From contig JADZDN010000133.1 of NCBI GenBank assembly GCA_020851015.1, forward strand, positions 1 through 7,836: a DNA stretch of 7,836 bases, given 5' to 3'. This stretch comes from Alphaproteobacteria bacterium (GTDB lineage Bacteria > Pseudomonadota > Alphaproteobacteria > JAEULC01). The notes under the pieces are model-generated. The model had not been told where the DNA came from. It did not search any database and worked only from the letters and a program-made list of their open reading frames with translations. Below are positions 1 through 5,689 of this stretch, piece by piece; the first letter of the stretch is position 1; every line of letters starts with the position of its first letter. Made by a program: the position numbers and the translations under genes.

Positions 1-567
1 CCCCATCATCGCCTGGCGCCCGGCCTTGCTCTCGCACACCACGCCGGTGATCCGCGCGTCCTCGACGATCGCACGCGAGAACCAGCTATGCATGCGCAGG
101 TCGATCTTGTTCTCGGCGATCAGGTCGCAGGACACGCGCTTCCAGCCGTCCGGATCGAACGCCACGGCATAGGTGATGGGCTGCGGCTTCTGATGCGAAT
201 GGAAGTCGTGCACGCCCCAGCGCGACCATTTCTGCCACATCGCGATGTCGGTCCGCCGATCGGCCTCGGGCGGGTAGACCGCCAGGTCCTTCGACGCCAT
301 GCGGTCGATGAACTCCTGGCAGATGCCCTTGACCGTGATCTCGGACCCGTTGGTCATGTCGTCGAGCACCAGCACCATGCCGCCCGAGGCGAGGCCGCCC
401 AGGTAGGGATAGCGCTCGACCAGCGTCACCTTGGCGCCGTTGCGCGCCGCGGCGATCGCCGCCGACGTGCCCGCCGGCCCGCCGCCGATCACCAGCACGT
501 CGGCGTGGGCCACCACGGGCACCTGCCCGCCGGCGGGCTCCTTGACGAAATCCGGGTTGGTGCTCAT
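1..567 (-). CDS. FAD-dependent oxidoreductase, N-terminal part (runs off left edge)
   Basis: Only the first 189 codons are in the window; the frame is open to base 1, so the C-terminus is missing. A Rossmann dinucleotide-binding fold is clear. A hydrophobic strand at residues 23-27 leads into GGGPAG (28-33), followed by a helix and a second strand ending in Glu51 (VTLVER), the usual contact to the FAD ribose. A GGLASGG stretch (57-63) resembles the flavin-contact loop of the FAD_oxidored / fumarate-reductase-like flavoproteins. There is no signal peptide, so the enzyme is probably cytoplasmic. The start is ATG at 567, with AGGAGA (573-578) five bases upstream. The gene lies 13 nt after the permease stop and looks like the last visible member of the transporter operon, which suggests that it oxidises the imported compound. 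The substrate is unknown. The fold is certain; the subfamily is not. Confidence 0.85.
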   Translation of the reverse strand, partial: MSTNPDFVKEPAGGQVPVVAHADVLVIGGGPAGTSAAIAAARNGAKVTLVERYPYLGGLASGGMVLVLDDMTNGSEITVKGICQEFIDRMASKDLAVYPPEADRRTDIAMWQKWSRWGVHDFHSHQKPQPITYAVAFDPDGWKRVSCDLIAENKIDLRMHSWFSRAIVEDARITGVVCESKAGRQAMMG

Positions 568-580
568 CGCGGTCTCCTGG

Positions 581-1423
581 CTAGTGCGCGCGCTCAGGCT
601 TCCACTTCACGACGCGCCGCTCGATCAGCCCGATCACGCCGAAGAAGCAAGCCGAGAAGGTCGAGCCCACCGCGATGGTGGCGTAGAGCAGCGGCGTATC
701 GAAGGCATAGGTCGCCTGGATGATCAGCGCGCCGATGCCCCTGGTGCTGCCGATCCATTCGCCGACGATCGCGCCGATCACGGACGTGCTGGCGGCGATC
801 TTCAGCGCCGAAAAGAGGTAGGGCAGCGAGTTCTGCACGCGGATCTTGAAGAACACCTCGCGCTGGCTGGCCGAAAGCACGCGCATCAGCTCGAGCGACT
901 GCGGGTTTACGTCCTGCAATCCGCGCACCATGTTGACCAGGGTCGGGAAGAAGCAGATCAACGCGGCGATGGCGATCTTGGGCTCCATGCCGTTGCCCAG
1001 CAGCAGCACCAGGATCGGCGCCTTGGCCACCACGGGGATGGTATTGATCATCACGGCGATCGGGAAGAACGCCTCCTCGACCGTGCGCTTGTGCACGAAG
1101 ACCGTCGCGATGGCGATGGCCGCGAGATTGCCGAGCAGGAACCCGCAGACCGACTCGATCGCCGTGGGCAGCAGGTTCATCATCAAGATGTCGAAGCGCT
1201 GGATCAGGATGCGGACCACGGCGACGGGCGACGGGGCGATGAAGGGCTTGATGTCGAACAGCACCACCGCGGCCCACCACAGGAACAGCAGCGCGATCAC
1301 CGCGCCCATCGGCAGCAGCCGCTTGCGCCACAGCAACTGGCGCTTGCGCGCGACGAACCGCGCCTGCTCCTCGGCATCCGCGACGAAGCCGCTCGTGGCG
1401 GTGTTGGCGACCTGCGCCGTCAT
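581..1423 (-). CDS. ABC transporter permease, SsuC/TauC type
   Basis: This 280-residue protein has the usual length and shape of the inner-membrane subunit of nitrate/sulfonate/taurine-type importers (BPD_transp_1 family). A charged cytoplasmic N-terminus (1-37) is followed by about six hydrophobic segments, near 38-57, 84-110, 118-142, 149-168, 205-222 and 243-266. The cytoplasmic EAA-like loop that docks on the ATPase is at about 177-201 (ELMRVLSASQREVFFKI, then SLP); the usual glycine of its LGAS core is Ser here. The APSP element (63-66) after the first membrane segment is typical of the SsuC/TauC group. The ATG overlaps the ATPase stop by one base (TGATG), with GGAG eight bases upstream, so translation is probably coupled. 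It would form the dimeric channel with the ATPase and binding protein encoded just before it. The substrate cannot be assigned. Confidence 0.93.
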   Translation of the reverse strand: MTAQVANTATSGFVADAEEQARFVARKRQLLWRKRLLPMGAVIALLFLWWAAVVLFDIKPFIAPSPVAVVRILIQRFDILMMNLLPTAIESVCGFLLGNLAAIAIATVFVHKRTVEEAFFPIAVMINTIPVVAKAPILVLLLGNGMEPKIAIAALICFFPTLVNMVRGLQDVNPQSLELMRVLSASQREVFFKIRVQNSLPYLFSALKIAASTSVIGAIVGEWIGSTRGIGALIIQATYAFDTPLLYATIAVGSTFSACFFGVIGLIERRVVKWKPERAH

Positions 1424-2253
1424 CAGCAGGTCTCCAGGATCTGCCGCAGCCTGCCGGCGAGGCGCACGAACTCCGGCGTCTCGCGCATGCCGAGCTGGCG
1501 CGGCAGGGGCAGGTCGATGTCCACCAGCTCGCGCATGCGGCCCGGCCGCGCCGCCAGCACCAGCACCTGCTGGCTGAGGAACACCGCCTCGTAGATCGAA
1601 TGGGTCACGAACACGATGGTCGTGCCGGTGCTCTCCCAGACGCCCAGCAGCTCCTCGTTCAACCGGTCGCGCGTGATCTCGTCGAGCGCGCCGAACGGTT
1701 CGTCCATCAGCAGCAGCTTGGGATCGCTGACCAGGGCGCGGGCGATGGCGACGCGCTGGCGCATGCCGCCGGACAATTCGTGGGGGAAGGCATTCTCCCA
1801 GCCGCCGAGGCCGACCAGCTTGAGCAACTCCTGCGGCGTGCGCTTGCCCGGGCGTGCCGCCGAACCGCCGACTTCCAGCGGAAGCGTGACGTTCTGCAGC
1901 GCCGTGCGCCAGGGCAGCAGGGCCGAATCCTGGAACACGAATCCGATGTCGCGATTGCGGCGCGCGACTTCCGGCCGGTCGCCCAGCACCGCAACCGCCC
2001 CCGCGTTGGGTGGCACCAGGTCGGCGATCAGGCGCAGCAAGGTCGACTTACCGCAGCCGGAGGGGCCCAGCAGGGTCAGGAAGCTGCCGGCGCGGATGGC
2101 CATCGACACGCCGTCGAGCGCGGTCACCGTGCCGCGCTCGGTGGTGAAGCGCACGCTGACGCCATCGCAGCGCACGGCGTCGCCGGTGGCGCCAGCCTTG
2201 GCCGGCGCCGCCCGGGAGACGCCCACGCCGCCGAGCGCGACGGAAGCGGTCAT
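1423..2253 (-). CDS. ABC transporter ATP-binding protein, SsuB/TauB type
   Basis: This is the cytoplasmic ATPase that powers the importer. All nucleotide-binding motifs are intact, numbered from the chosen ATG: Walker A GPSGCGKST (63-71), Q-loop Gln108 in FVFQDSALLPW, signature LSGGMRQR (160-167), Walker B LLLMDEP (180-186), D-loop ALDE (189-192) and switch His218 in VTHS. The LLPW after the Q-loop and the PFGALDE run are typical of the nitrate/sulfonate/taurine subfamily. A non-conserved Ala/Gly-rich stretch of about 26 residues precedes the domain. I chose ATG at 2253 (276 residues) because GAGG at 2259-2262 sits five bases upstream. The in-frame GTG at 2259 (278 residues) would overlap that ribosome site. 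The start lies 7 nt after the binding-protein stop. The 3' end overlaps the permease start by one base. Confidence 0.94.
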   Translation of the reverse strand: MTASVALGGVGVSRAAPAKAGATGDAVRCDGVSVRFTTERGTVTALDGVSMAIRAGSFLTLLGPSGCGKSTLLRLIADLVPPNAGAVAVLGDRPEVARRNRDIGFVFQDSALLPWRTALQNVTLPLEVGGSAARPGKRTPQELLKLVGLGGWENAFPHELSGGMRQRVAIARALVSDPKLLLMDEPFGALDEITRDRLNEELLGVWESTGTTIVFVTHSIYEAVFLSQQVLVLAARPGRMRELVDIDLPLPRQLGMRETPEFVRLAGRLRQILETC

Positions 2254-2258
2254 CGCCA

Positions 2259-2262
2259 CCTC
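2259..2262 (-). promoter_or_regulatory. Ribosome binding site that decides the ATPase start
   Basis: On the minus strand GAGG overlaps the TGA stop of the binding-protein gene and lies five bases before ATG 2253. The alternative GTG at 2259 begins inside it and has no ribosome site of its own, so the ATG is the better start. The arrangement also implies reinitiation by ribosomes that finish the upstream gene. Confidence 0.6.
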
Positions 2263-3304
2263 AGCCGATCTTCGGCCGCTTGTCCTTGGTGGCGTCGAGG
2301 ATCGCCGTCGTGGCGACAGAATCGAGCTTCGGCGCGCCGGCCGAGAACTGCTTCAGCTCGTCGTAGACCTTGATCTGCTCGGCCCAGTTGGCCATGTCCA
2401 TCTGGCCCCAGCCGTTGGCCTTGGTAGCGGCAGTGAACTCGTAGGCCAGCATCACGTCGGCGGCCTCGACCTCGTCGGCTTTCACCAGGTTGGGGTATTC
2501 CTTGATCAGCATGTCCACCGCCTTCTCGCGGTTGCCATTGGCGTATTCCCAGCCCTTGGCGGTGGCGCGCACGAAGGCCTGCACCATCTCGGCCTTCTTG
2601 GTCAGCGTGTCGTTGGTCGCGTAGTAGGGCAGCGCGTAGAGCTTGATGCCCGAATCCCACAGCCGCAGGTCGACGCGGTCCTTGCCGAGCGGCTTCAGCG
2701 CCGTGGTGTTGGTGAGCCAGCCGGTGAACACGTCGACCTGGCCGGACAGCAGCGGCGTCATGTCGGCGCCGGCGACGACGACCTCGACCTTGTCCTCCGG
2801 GATGTTGTTCTTCTTCAGCAGGGCCGTCAGCAGGATCTTGCCGGTGGCCTGGATGCCCACCTTCTTGCCCACCAGCTCCTGCGGCGTCTTGACCGGCTTC
2901 TTGCCCAGCGAGAAGAACGTGTAGGGATGCTCCTGCGCGCCCACCGCGAAGCACTTGATCGGCAGGCCCTGCGACGCCGCCAGCATCAGCGAAGGACTGG
3001 AAGACACCTGGCCGATCTCGAACTTGCCCGAGGCGACGATGGCCACGCCGTCGATGCTGGGCCCGCCCGGCTGGATGACGACGTTCAGCTTCTCCTGCTC
3101 GTAGAACCCCATCTGCTTGGCGACCACCTCGCCCAGCTGGTTGCCGCCGGTGATCCAGCCGATCTGGAAATTCACGGTCTGGGTGGCGGCCTGCTGGGTA
3201 TAGCCCCGGCCCGGCACCAGGCCCATGGCCAGCAAGCCGGCCGTGCCGGCGCCGTACTGCAGGACTTTGCGCCGCGAGATCAGTGGCTTGCGCGACTTCG
3301 TCAT
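2261..3304 (-). CDS. ABC transporter substrate-binding protein with Tat signal (NMT1/THI5-like, SsuA/TauA type)
   Basis: This periplasmic solute-binding protein of 347 residues delivers ligand to the permease encoded downstream. The N-terminus is a twin-arginine signal: SRRKVLQ (10-16), then a hydrophobic segment (about 17-31), with cleavage likely near residues 35-42; no lipobox is seen. The mature part has the NMT1/THI5-like pattern. Examples are the opening strand FQIGW (46-50), the QMGFYEQEKLNV helix-strand (64-75), GGPSIDGV (80-87), the ASGKFEIG turn (91-98) and the second-lobe entry TPQELVGKKVGIQ (140-152). The start is ATG 3304, where GGGGGAG (3311-3317) is six bases upstream and the Tat motif follows at once. 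The frame stays open to an ATG at 3415, but that extension would put 37 residues before the signal and cross the operator, so I reject it. The family also binds sulfonates, taurine, thiamine precursors and aromatics; the ligand here is unknown. Confidence 0.93.
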   Translation of the reverse strand: MTKSRKPLISRRKVLQYGAGTAGLLAMGLVPGRGYTQQAATQTVNFQIGWITGGNQLGEVVAKQMGFYEQEKLNVVIQPGGPSIDGVAIVASGKFEIGQVSSSPSLMLAASQGLPIKCFAVGAQEHPYTFFSLGKKPVKTPQELVGKKVGIQATGKILLTALLKKNNIPEDKVEVVVAGADMTPLLSGQVDVFTGWLTNTTALKPLGKDRVDLRLWDSGIKLYALPYYATNDTLTKKAEMVQAFVRATAKGWEYANGNREKAVDMLIKEYPNLVKADEVEAADVMLAYEFTAATKANGWGQMDMANWAEQIKVYDELKQFSAGAPKLDSVATTAILDATKDKRPKIG

Positions 3305-3357
3305 GGTTAGCTCCCCCGTCAAAGCGACGATGCCCCTCGTCTCGGCAAACCCTATGC

Positions 3358-3366
3358 CCATTTTGG
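3358..3366. promoter_or_regulatory. Candidate second operator half: inverted copy of the LysR-box core
   Basis: CCATTTTGG here is the exact reverse complement of CCAAAATGG at 3404-3412. With a one-base slip the match extends outward (ATGC at 3354-3357 against GCAT at 3412-3415). The centres are 46 bp apart. It lies 54-62 bp upstream of the binding-protein ATG, where an activation site of a LysR regulator could sit. I do not see a convincing -35/-10 pair. Its function is inferred. Confidence 0.45.
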
Positions 3367-3401
3367 TGCGCGAGAAAAGAACAGTTTTTTGCCACGGGTG
3401 G

Positions 3402-3414
3402 TGCCAAAATGGCA
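3402..3414. promoter_or_regulatory. Candidate LysR-type regulator box (T-N11-A palindrome)
   Basis: TGCCAAAATGGCA is a perfect interrupted palindrome (TGCCA-AAA-TGGCA) that fits the T-N11-A rule for LysR-family recognition sites. It sits in the 137-nt divergent gap, 27 bp before the regulator's ATG and about 97 bp before the binding-protein ATG. That position suits repression of the regulator's own gene together with control of the transporter operon. It is AT-rich within a GC-rich window, and its core recurs inverted at 3358-3366. The sequence pattern is observed; binding is inferred. Confidence 0.6.
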
Positions 3415-3429
3415 TCGCCCTGATCGGCC

Positions 3430-3435
3430 GGGAGG
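3430..3435 (+). promoter_or_regulatory. Ribosome binding site that decides the LysR start
   Basis: GGGAGG lies six bases before ATG 3442. The in-frame TTG at 3436 directly abuts it and so could not use it, which makes ATG 3442 the likely start. Confidence 0.6.
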
Positions 3436-3441
3436 TTGGCG

Positions 3442-4344
3442 ATGCACGCCGCGGTTCTGCGCTACTTCGACCAGGTGGCGCGCCATGGATCGATCCGGCG
3501 CGCCGCGGCCGCGCTCAACGTCGCGTCCTCCGCCGTCAACCGCCAGGTGCTGAAGCTCGAGCGCGACCTGGGCGCATCGCTGTTCGTGCGCCGGCGCGAC
3601 GGCGTAGGCCTGACCCCCGCCGGCGAGGCCGTGCTGCGCCACGTACGCGAGACGCTCGACCGCTACGAGCGCACGCGCGGCGATATCGACGGGCTGCGCG
3701 GCATCGTGACGGGCGAGGTCCGGATCGCGGCGCTCGATTCCATGCTGGTGCAGTTCGTGCCCGAGGTGATGAGCGCCGTCGCCACGTCGCATCCCCTGCT
3801 CTCCTTCGCCGTCATGGCGCTGGGGCCGCGCGACATCGCCGAGGAATTGCGCAACGGGCGCGCGGATATCGGCATCACCTTCGTGGATCCGCGCGACCGC
3901 TCGGTCGAGCTGGTGGACCGGATCGCGGCGCCGCTGGGCATCGTGGTCCGCCCCGACCATACCCTCGCGCGCCGGCGCAGCATCCGCCTGCGGGACTGCG
4001 CCGAGCATCCCGCCATCCTGGTGCATGATCGCCAGCCGATGATGCCGGCGATCGAGGCCGAACTCGCGGCGCACCGCATGAACCTCAAGACCCGTTCGAC
4101 CTCGAACTCGCTGGAGTTCATGCGCGCGATGCTGCTGGCGGGCGTCGGGGTCGGCTTCTTCACCCGCTTCGGGTTCCTGAGCCAGATCGCGCGCGGCGAG
4201 CTGAAGCATGTCCCGCTGGCCGAGCCGCGGCTGAAGCAGCTCGAGATCGGGATCATCGTGGCACGCCGCCGCGTGCCCTCCCCCGCCGTCTCGGTCGTGC
4301 TGCAGGCGATGCGCGAGCGCCTGGCGGCCTTCGCGCGCGGCTAG
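3442..4344 (+). CDS. LysR-type transcriptional regulator
   Basis: This 300-residue protein has the normal family length. The N-terminal winged helix-turn-helix spans about residues 5-60: YFDQVARHGSIRRAAAALNV, then SSAVNRQVLKLERDLGASLFVRR and the wing GVGLTPAGE (54-62). It is followed by the linker helix (about 63-85). The two-lobed effector domain runs from GEVRIAAL (91-98) to about 290; LRNGRADIGI (137-145) and GVGVGFF (234-240) are its usual landmarks. The start is ATG 3442 with GGGAGG six bases upstream; TTG 3436 is less likely. The gene is divergent from the transporter operon, the classic layout for a LysR regulator and its target, and a T-N11-A palindrome lies between them. The effector is probably the imported compound or a product of it. 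The stop overlaps, on the other strand, the stop of an aldolase remnant (shared CTAG at 4341-4344). Confidence 0.93.
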   Translation: MHAAVLRYFDQVARHGSIRRAAAALNVASSAVNRQVLKLERDLGASLFVRRRDGVGLTPAGEAVLRHVRETLDRYERTRGDIDGLRGIVTGEVRIAALDSMLVQFVPEVMSAVATSHPLLSFAVMALGPRDIAEELRNGRADIGITFVDPRDRSVELVDRIAAPLGIVVRPDHTLARRRSIRLRDCAEHPAILVHDRQPMMPAIEAELAAHRMNLKTRSTSNSLEFMRAMLLAGVGVGFFTRFGFLSQIARGELKHVPLAEPRLKQLEIGIIVARRRVPSPAVSVVLQAMRERLAAFARG

Positions 4345-4479
4345 CTGGGGAAGGCTTCGCGCGGGGCCGCGATCTGGCCTTCGTTCAGAAACTGCGTCTT
4401 CCGGCCCTGGAGCATCAGGAACAGGCGCGCCGTCTCCTCCAGCTCCTCGGCGTTAGACCGCATCGTCCAGCGACTTCCC
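4341..4479 (-). pseudogene. C-terminal remnant of an OtnC-like class II aldolase, frameshifted
   Basis: On the minus strand GKSLDDAV (4479-4456) and NAEELEETARLFLML (from 4454) read as the last helices of the class II aldolase/adducin fold. Intact relatives have a pattern like GKSLDDAVYNAEELEETARLFL there. The two parts are in different frames: two bases are missing at the Tyr codon (about 4454-4456), which creates a TAA in the first frame. After the slip the frame runs 37 codons to TAG at 4341-4343. The N-terminus, with the zinc-binding and catalytic residues, is gone. Intact OtnC decarboxylates 3-oxo-tetronate 4-phosphate, and its gene usually follows otnK, as this remnant follows the kinase remnant. 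The aldolase family call is from memory of the C-terminal pattern; the frameshift is seen directly. Confidence 0.6.
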
Positions 4480-4480
4480 G

Positions 4481-4585
4481 GCCCGGCACGCCGATGGTCT
4501 GGACGGTATGAAGCCCGTTCCGCGCGAACATCAGTGCGAGGTCGGTCGCCCCGGTCAAATCGTCGGCCATGCAGCCCAGGAGCAT
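4481..4585 (-). pseudogene. N-terminal remnant of an OtnK-like four-carbon acid-sugar kinase (DUF1537)
   Basis: From ATG 4585, 35 codons match the opening of the four-carbon acid-sugar kinase family: MLLGCMADDLTGATDLAL, then a helix and TVQTIGVPG. The ADDLTGATD signature (7-15) is the family's N-terminal substrate-domain motif. Homology stops after GVPG near 4481; the frame then reads unrelated Arg-rich codons to TGA at 4415. Intact kinases of this family have about 400 residues, so over 90% is lost. They phosphorylate 3-oxo-tetronate, an oxidised product of threonate or erythronate. The remnant joins almost directly to the tail of an aldolase, which points to one internal deletion through a kinase-aldolase operon. 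No strong ribosome site precedes the ATG. Confidence 0.75.
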
Positions 4586-4625
4586 CGCGGTCCCGCCCGG
4601 AAATCGGCTAAAGTCGCGCTCTACG

Positions 4626-4652
4626 CTTGACCGCAGAAACGGGATCGTCAAG
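4626..4652. promoter_or_regulatory. Inverted repeat between the kinase remnant and the lactonase gene
   Basis: CTTGAC (4626-4631) and GTCAAG (4647-4652) are perfect inverted arms with a 15-nt spacer, so their centres are 21 bp apart, about two helical turns. The site lies just upstream of the lactonase ATG; the right arm touches its ribosome site. It also faces the divergent kinase remnant. It could be an operator once shared by both genes, or TTGAC may simply be a -35-like element on each strand. The arms are short, so chance is possible. Confidence 0.35.
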
Positions 4653-4661
4653 GGGAGAGGG

Positions 4662-5558
4662 ATGGCCGACGCGGATTTCGAAATTCTGGACGAGCGGTTC
4701 GCGCCGTGCGTCAAGACGAGCGCGCGGGTGGAAAAGCTCTACGAAGGATGCCGCTGGGCCGAGGGTCCTGCCTATCTCCCCGCCCATCGCTCGCTGGTGT
4801 GGAGCGACATTCCCAACGACCGCATGCTGCGCTGGGACGAGACCACCGGCACGGTCGGCGTGTTCCGCCAGCCCGCGGGCTATTCCAACGGCAACACCGT
4901 CGACCGCCAGGGCCGGCTGGTGAGCTGCGAGCACGGCAACCGCCGCGTCACCCGCACCGAGCACGACGGGTCGATCACCGTCGTTGCCGACCGCTACCAG
5001 GGCAAGCGGCTCAATTCGCCCAACGACGTCGTGGTCAAGTCGGACGGTTCGGTCTGGTTCACCGATCCGGCCTACGGGATCGACTCCGACTACGAAGGCC
5101 ACAAGGCCGACAGCGAGATCGGCGGGTGCCACGTCTATCGCGTCGACCCCAGCTCGGGCGCGGTATCGATCGCCGCCGGCGACTTCGACCGGCCCAACGG
5201 ACTCGCCTTCTCGCCCGATGAGCGCAAGCTCTACATCGCCGATAGCGGGGCGCCACGGCACATGCGGGTGTTCGACGTCGCGGATGGCGGCCGGCTCGCC
5301 GGCGGGCGCGTGTTCGCGGAATGCACGGCGGGAATCTTCGACGGCTTCCGCTTCGACGCGGATTCGCGCATGTGGACAAGCGCGGCCGACGGCATCCACT
5401 GCTACCATCCCGACGGCACGCTCATTGGCAAGGTCCGGGTTCCCGAACGGGTCGCCAACGTGTGCTTCGGCGGCGCAAAGAGGAACCGCCTGTTCATCTG
5501 CGCGACCGCGTCGGTCTACGCCGTGCTGCTGCCGGTCAACGGCGCGCGCACGTTCTGA
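4662..5558 (+). CDS. SMP-30/gluconolactonase/LRE-like lactonase
   Basis: This 298-residue six-bladed beta-propeller hydrolase of the SMP-30 family opens sugar-acid lactones with one divalent metal. Family landmarks are in order: Glu34 in WAEGPAY (metal), SNGNTVDRQGRL (75-86), LNSPNDVVV (117-125) with Asn118 and Asn121 near the substrate, GSVWFTDPAYG (129-139), RPNGLAFS (177-184) with metal Asn179, YIADSG (191-196), and Asp227 in FDGFR as the likely third metal ligand. It has no signal peptide, so it is probably cytoplasmic. I chose ATG 4662 because a purine-rich site (AGGGGAG, 4651-4657) stands just before it and the N-terminus fits the family; longer in-frame extensions would run through the kinase remnant. 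The gene is head-to-head with an acid-sugar kinase remnant, so its original substrate may have been a four-carbon aldonolactone. All key residues look intact. Confidence 0.92.
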   Translation: MADADFEILDERFAPCVKTSARVEKLYEGCRWAEGPAYLPAHRSLVWSDIPNDRMLRWDETTGTVGVFRQPAGYSNGNTVDRQGRLVSCEHGNRRVTRTEHDGSITVVADRYQGKRLNSPNDVVVKSDGSVWFTDPAYGIDSDYEGHKADSEIGGCHVYRVDPSSGAVSIAAGDFDRPNGLAFSPDERKLYIADSGAPRHMRVFDVADGGRLAGGRVFAECTAGIFDGFRFDADSRMWTSAADGIHCYHPDGTLIGKVRVPERVANVCFGGAKRNRLFICATASVYAVLLPVNGARTF

Positions 5559-5689
5559 CGGCGGGCGAACGGCCGCGCCTGCGTTTCATCCACGGAACTC
5601 TTTGCTTCGCCTGCACTGCGTGCCATTCTTGCCTGCCCATCCGGCAGCACCGCCTTCCGCCGCCAAACGCTCCCCGAGGTTCGAACCCC

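Noticed and set aside
2254..2259. GTG 2259 as the ATPase start.
   Set aside because: It overlaps the GAGG ribosome site, while ATG 2253 has ideal spacing. The difference is only two residues.
1616..3310. A 564-codon open frame on the plus strand opposite the ATPase and binding protein, with similar long frames elsewhere (for example 4984-7236).
   Set aside because: They lie opposite or out of frame with well-supported genes, are rich in Arg, Ala, His or Pro as expected for GC-rich shadows, and show no recognisable domain.
3390..3410. A sigma-54-like promoter on the minus strand (TGGCAC followed by TGGCA).
   Set aside because: The GG-to-GC distance is one base too long and the -12 element is poor.
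3305..3415. N-terminal extension of the binding protein to ATG 3415.
   Set aside because: It would bury the Tat motif 37 residues inside the protein and translate through the operator; ATG 3304 has a strong ribosome site.
3436..3441. TTG 3436 as the LysR start.
   Set aside because: It directly abuts GGGAGG, leaving no spacer; ATG 3442 is six bases away.
4415..4714. A 99-codon minus-strand frame as an intact small gene.
   Set aside because: Its middle is the start of a kinase; the first part overlaps the lactonase start and the last part is out-of-frame aldolase sequence, so it is a pseudogene product.
5559..5689. A possible small gene or terminator between the lactonase and the deacylase.
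   Set aside because: Only weak short hairpins (such as CTGCC/GGCAG near 5635-5647) without a T-tract, and no short frame with a ribosome site that I trust.
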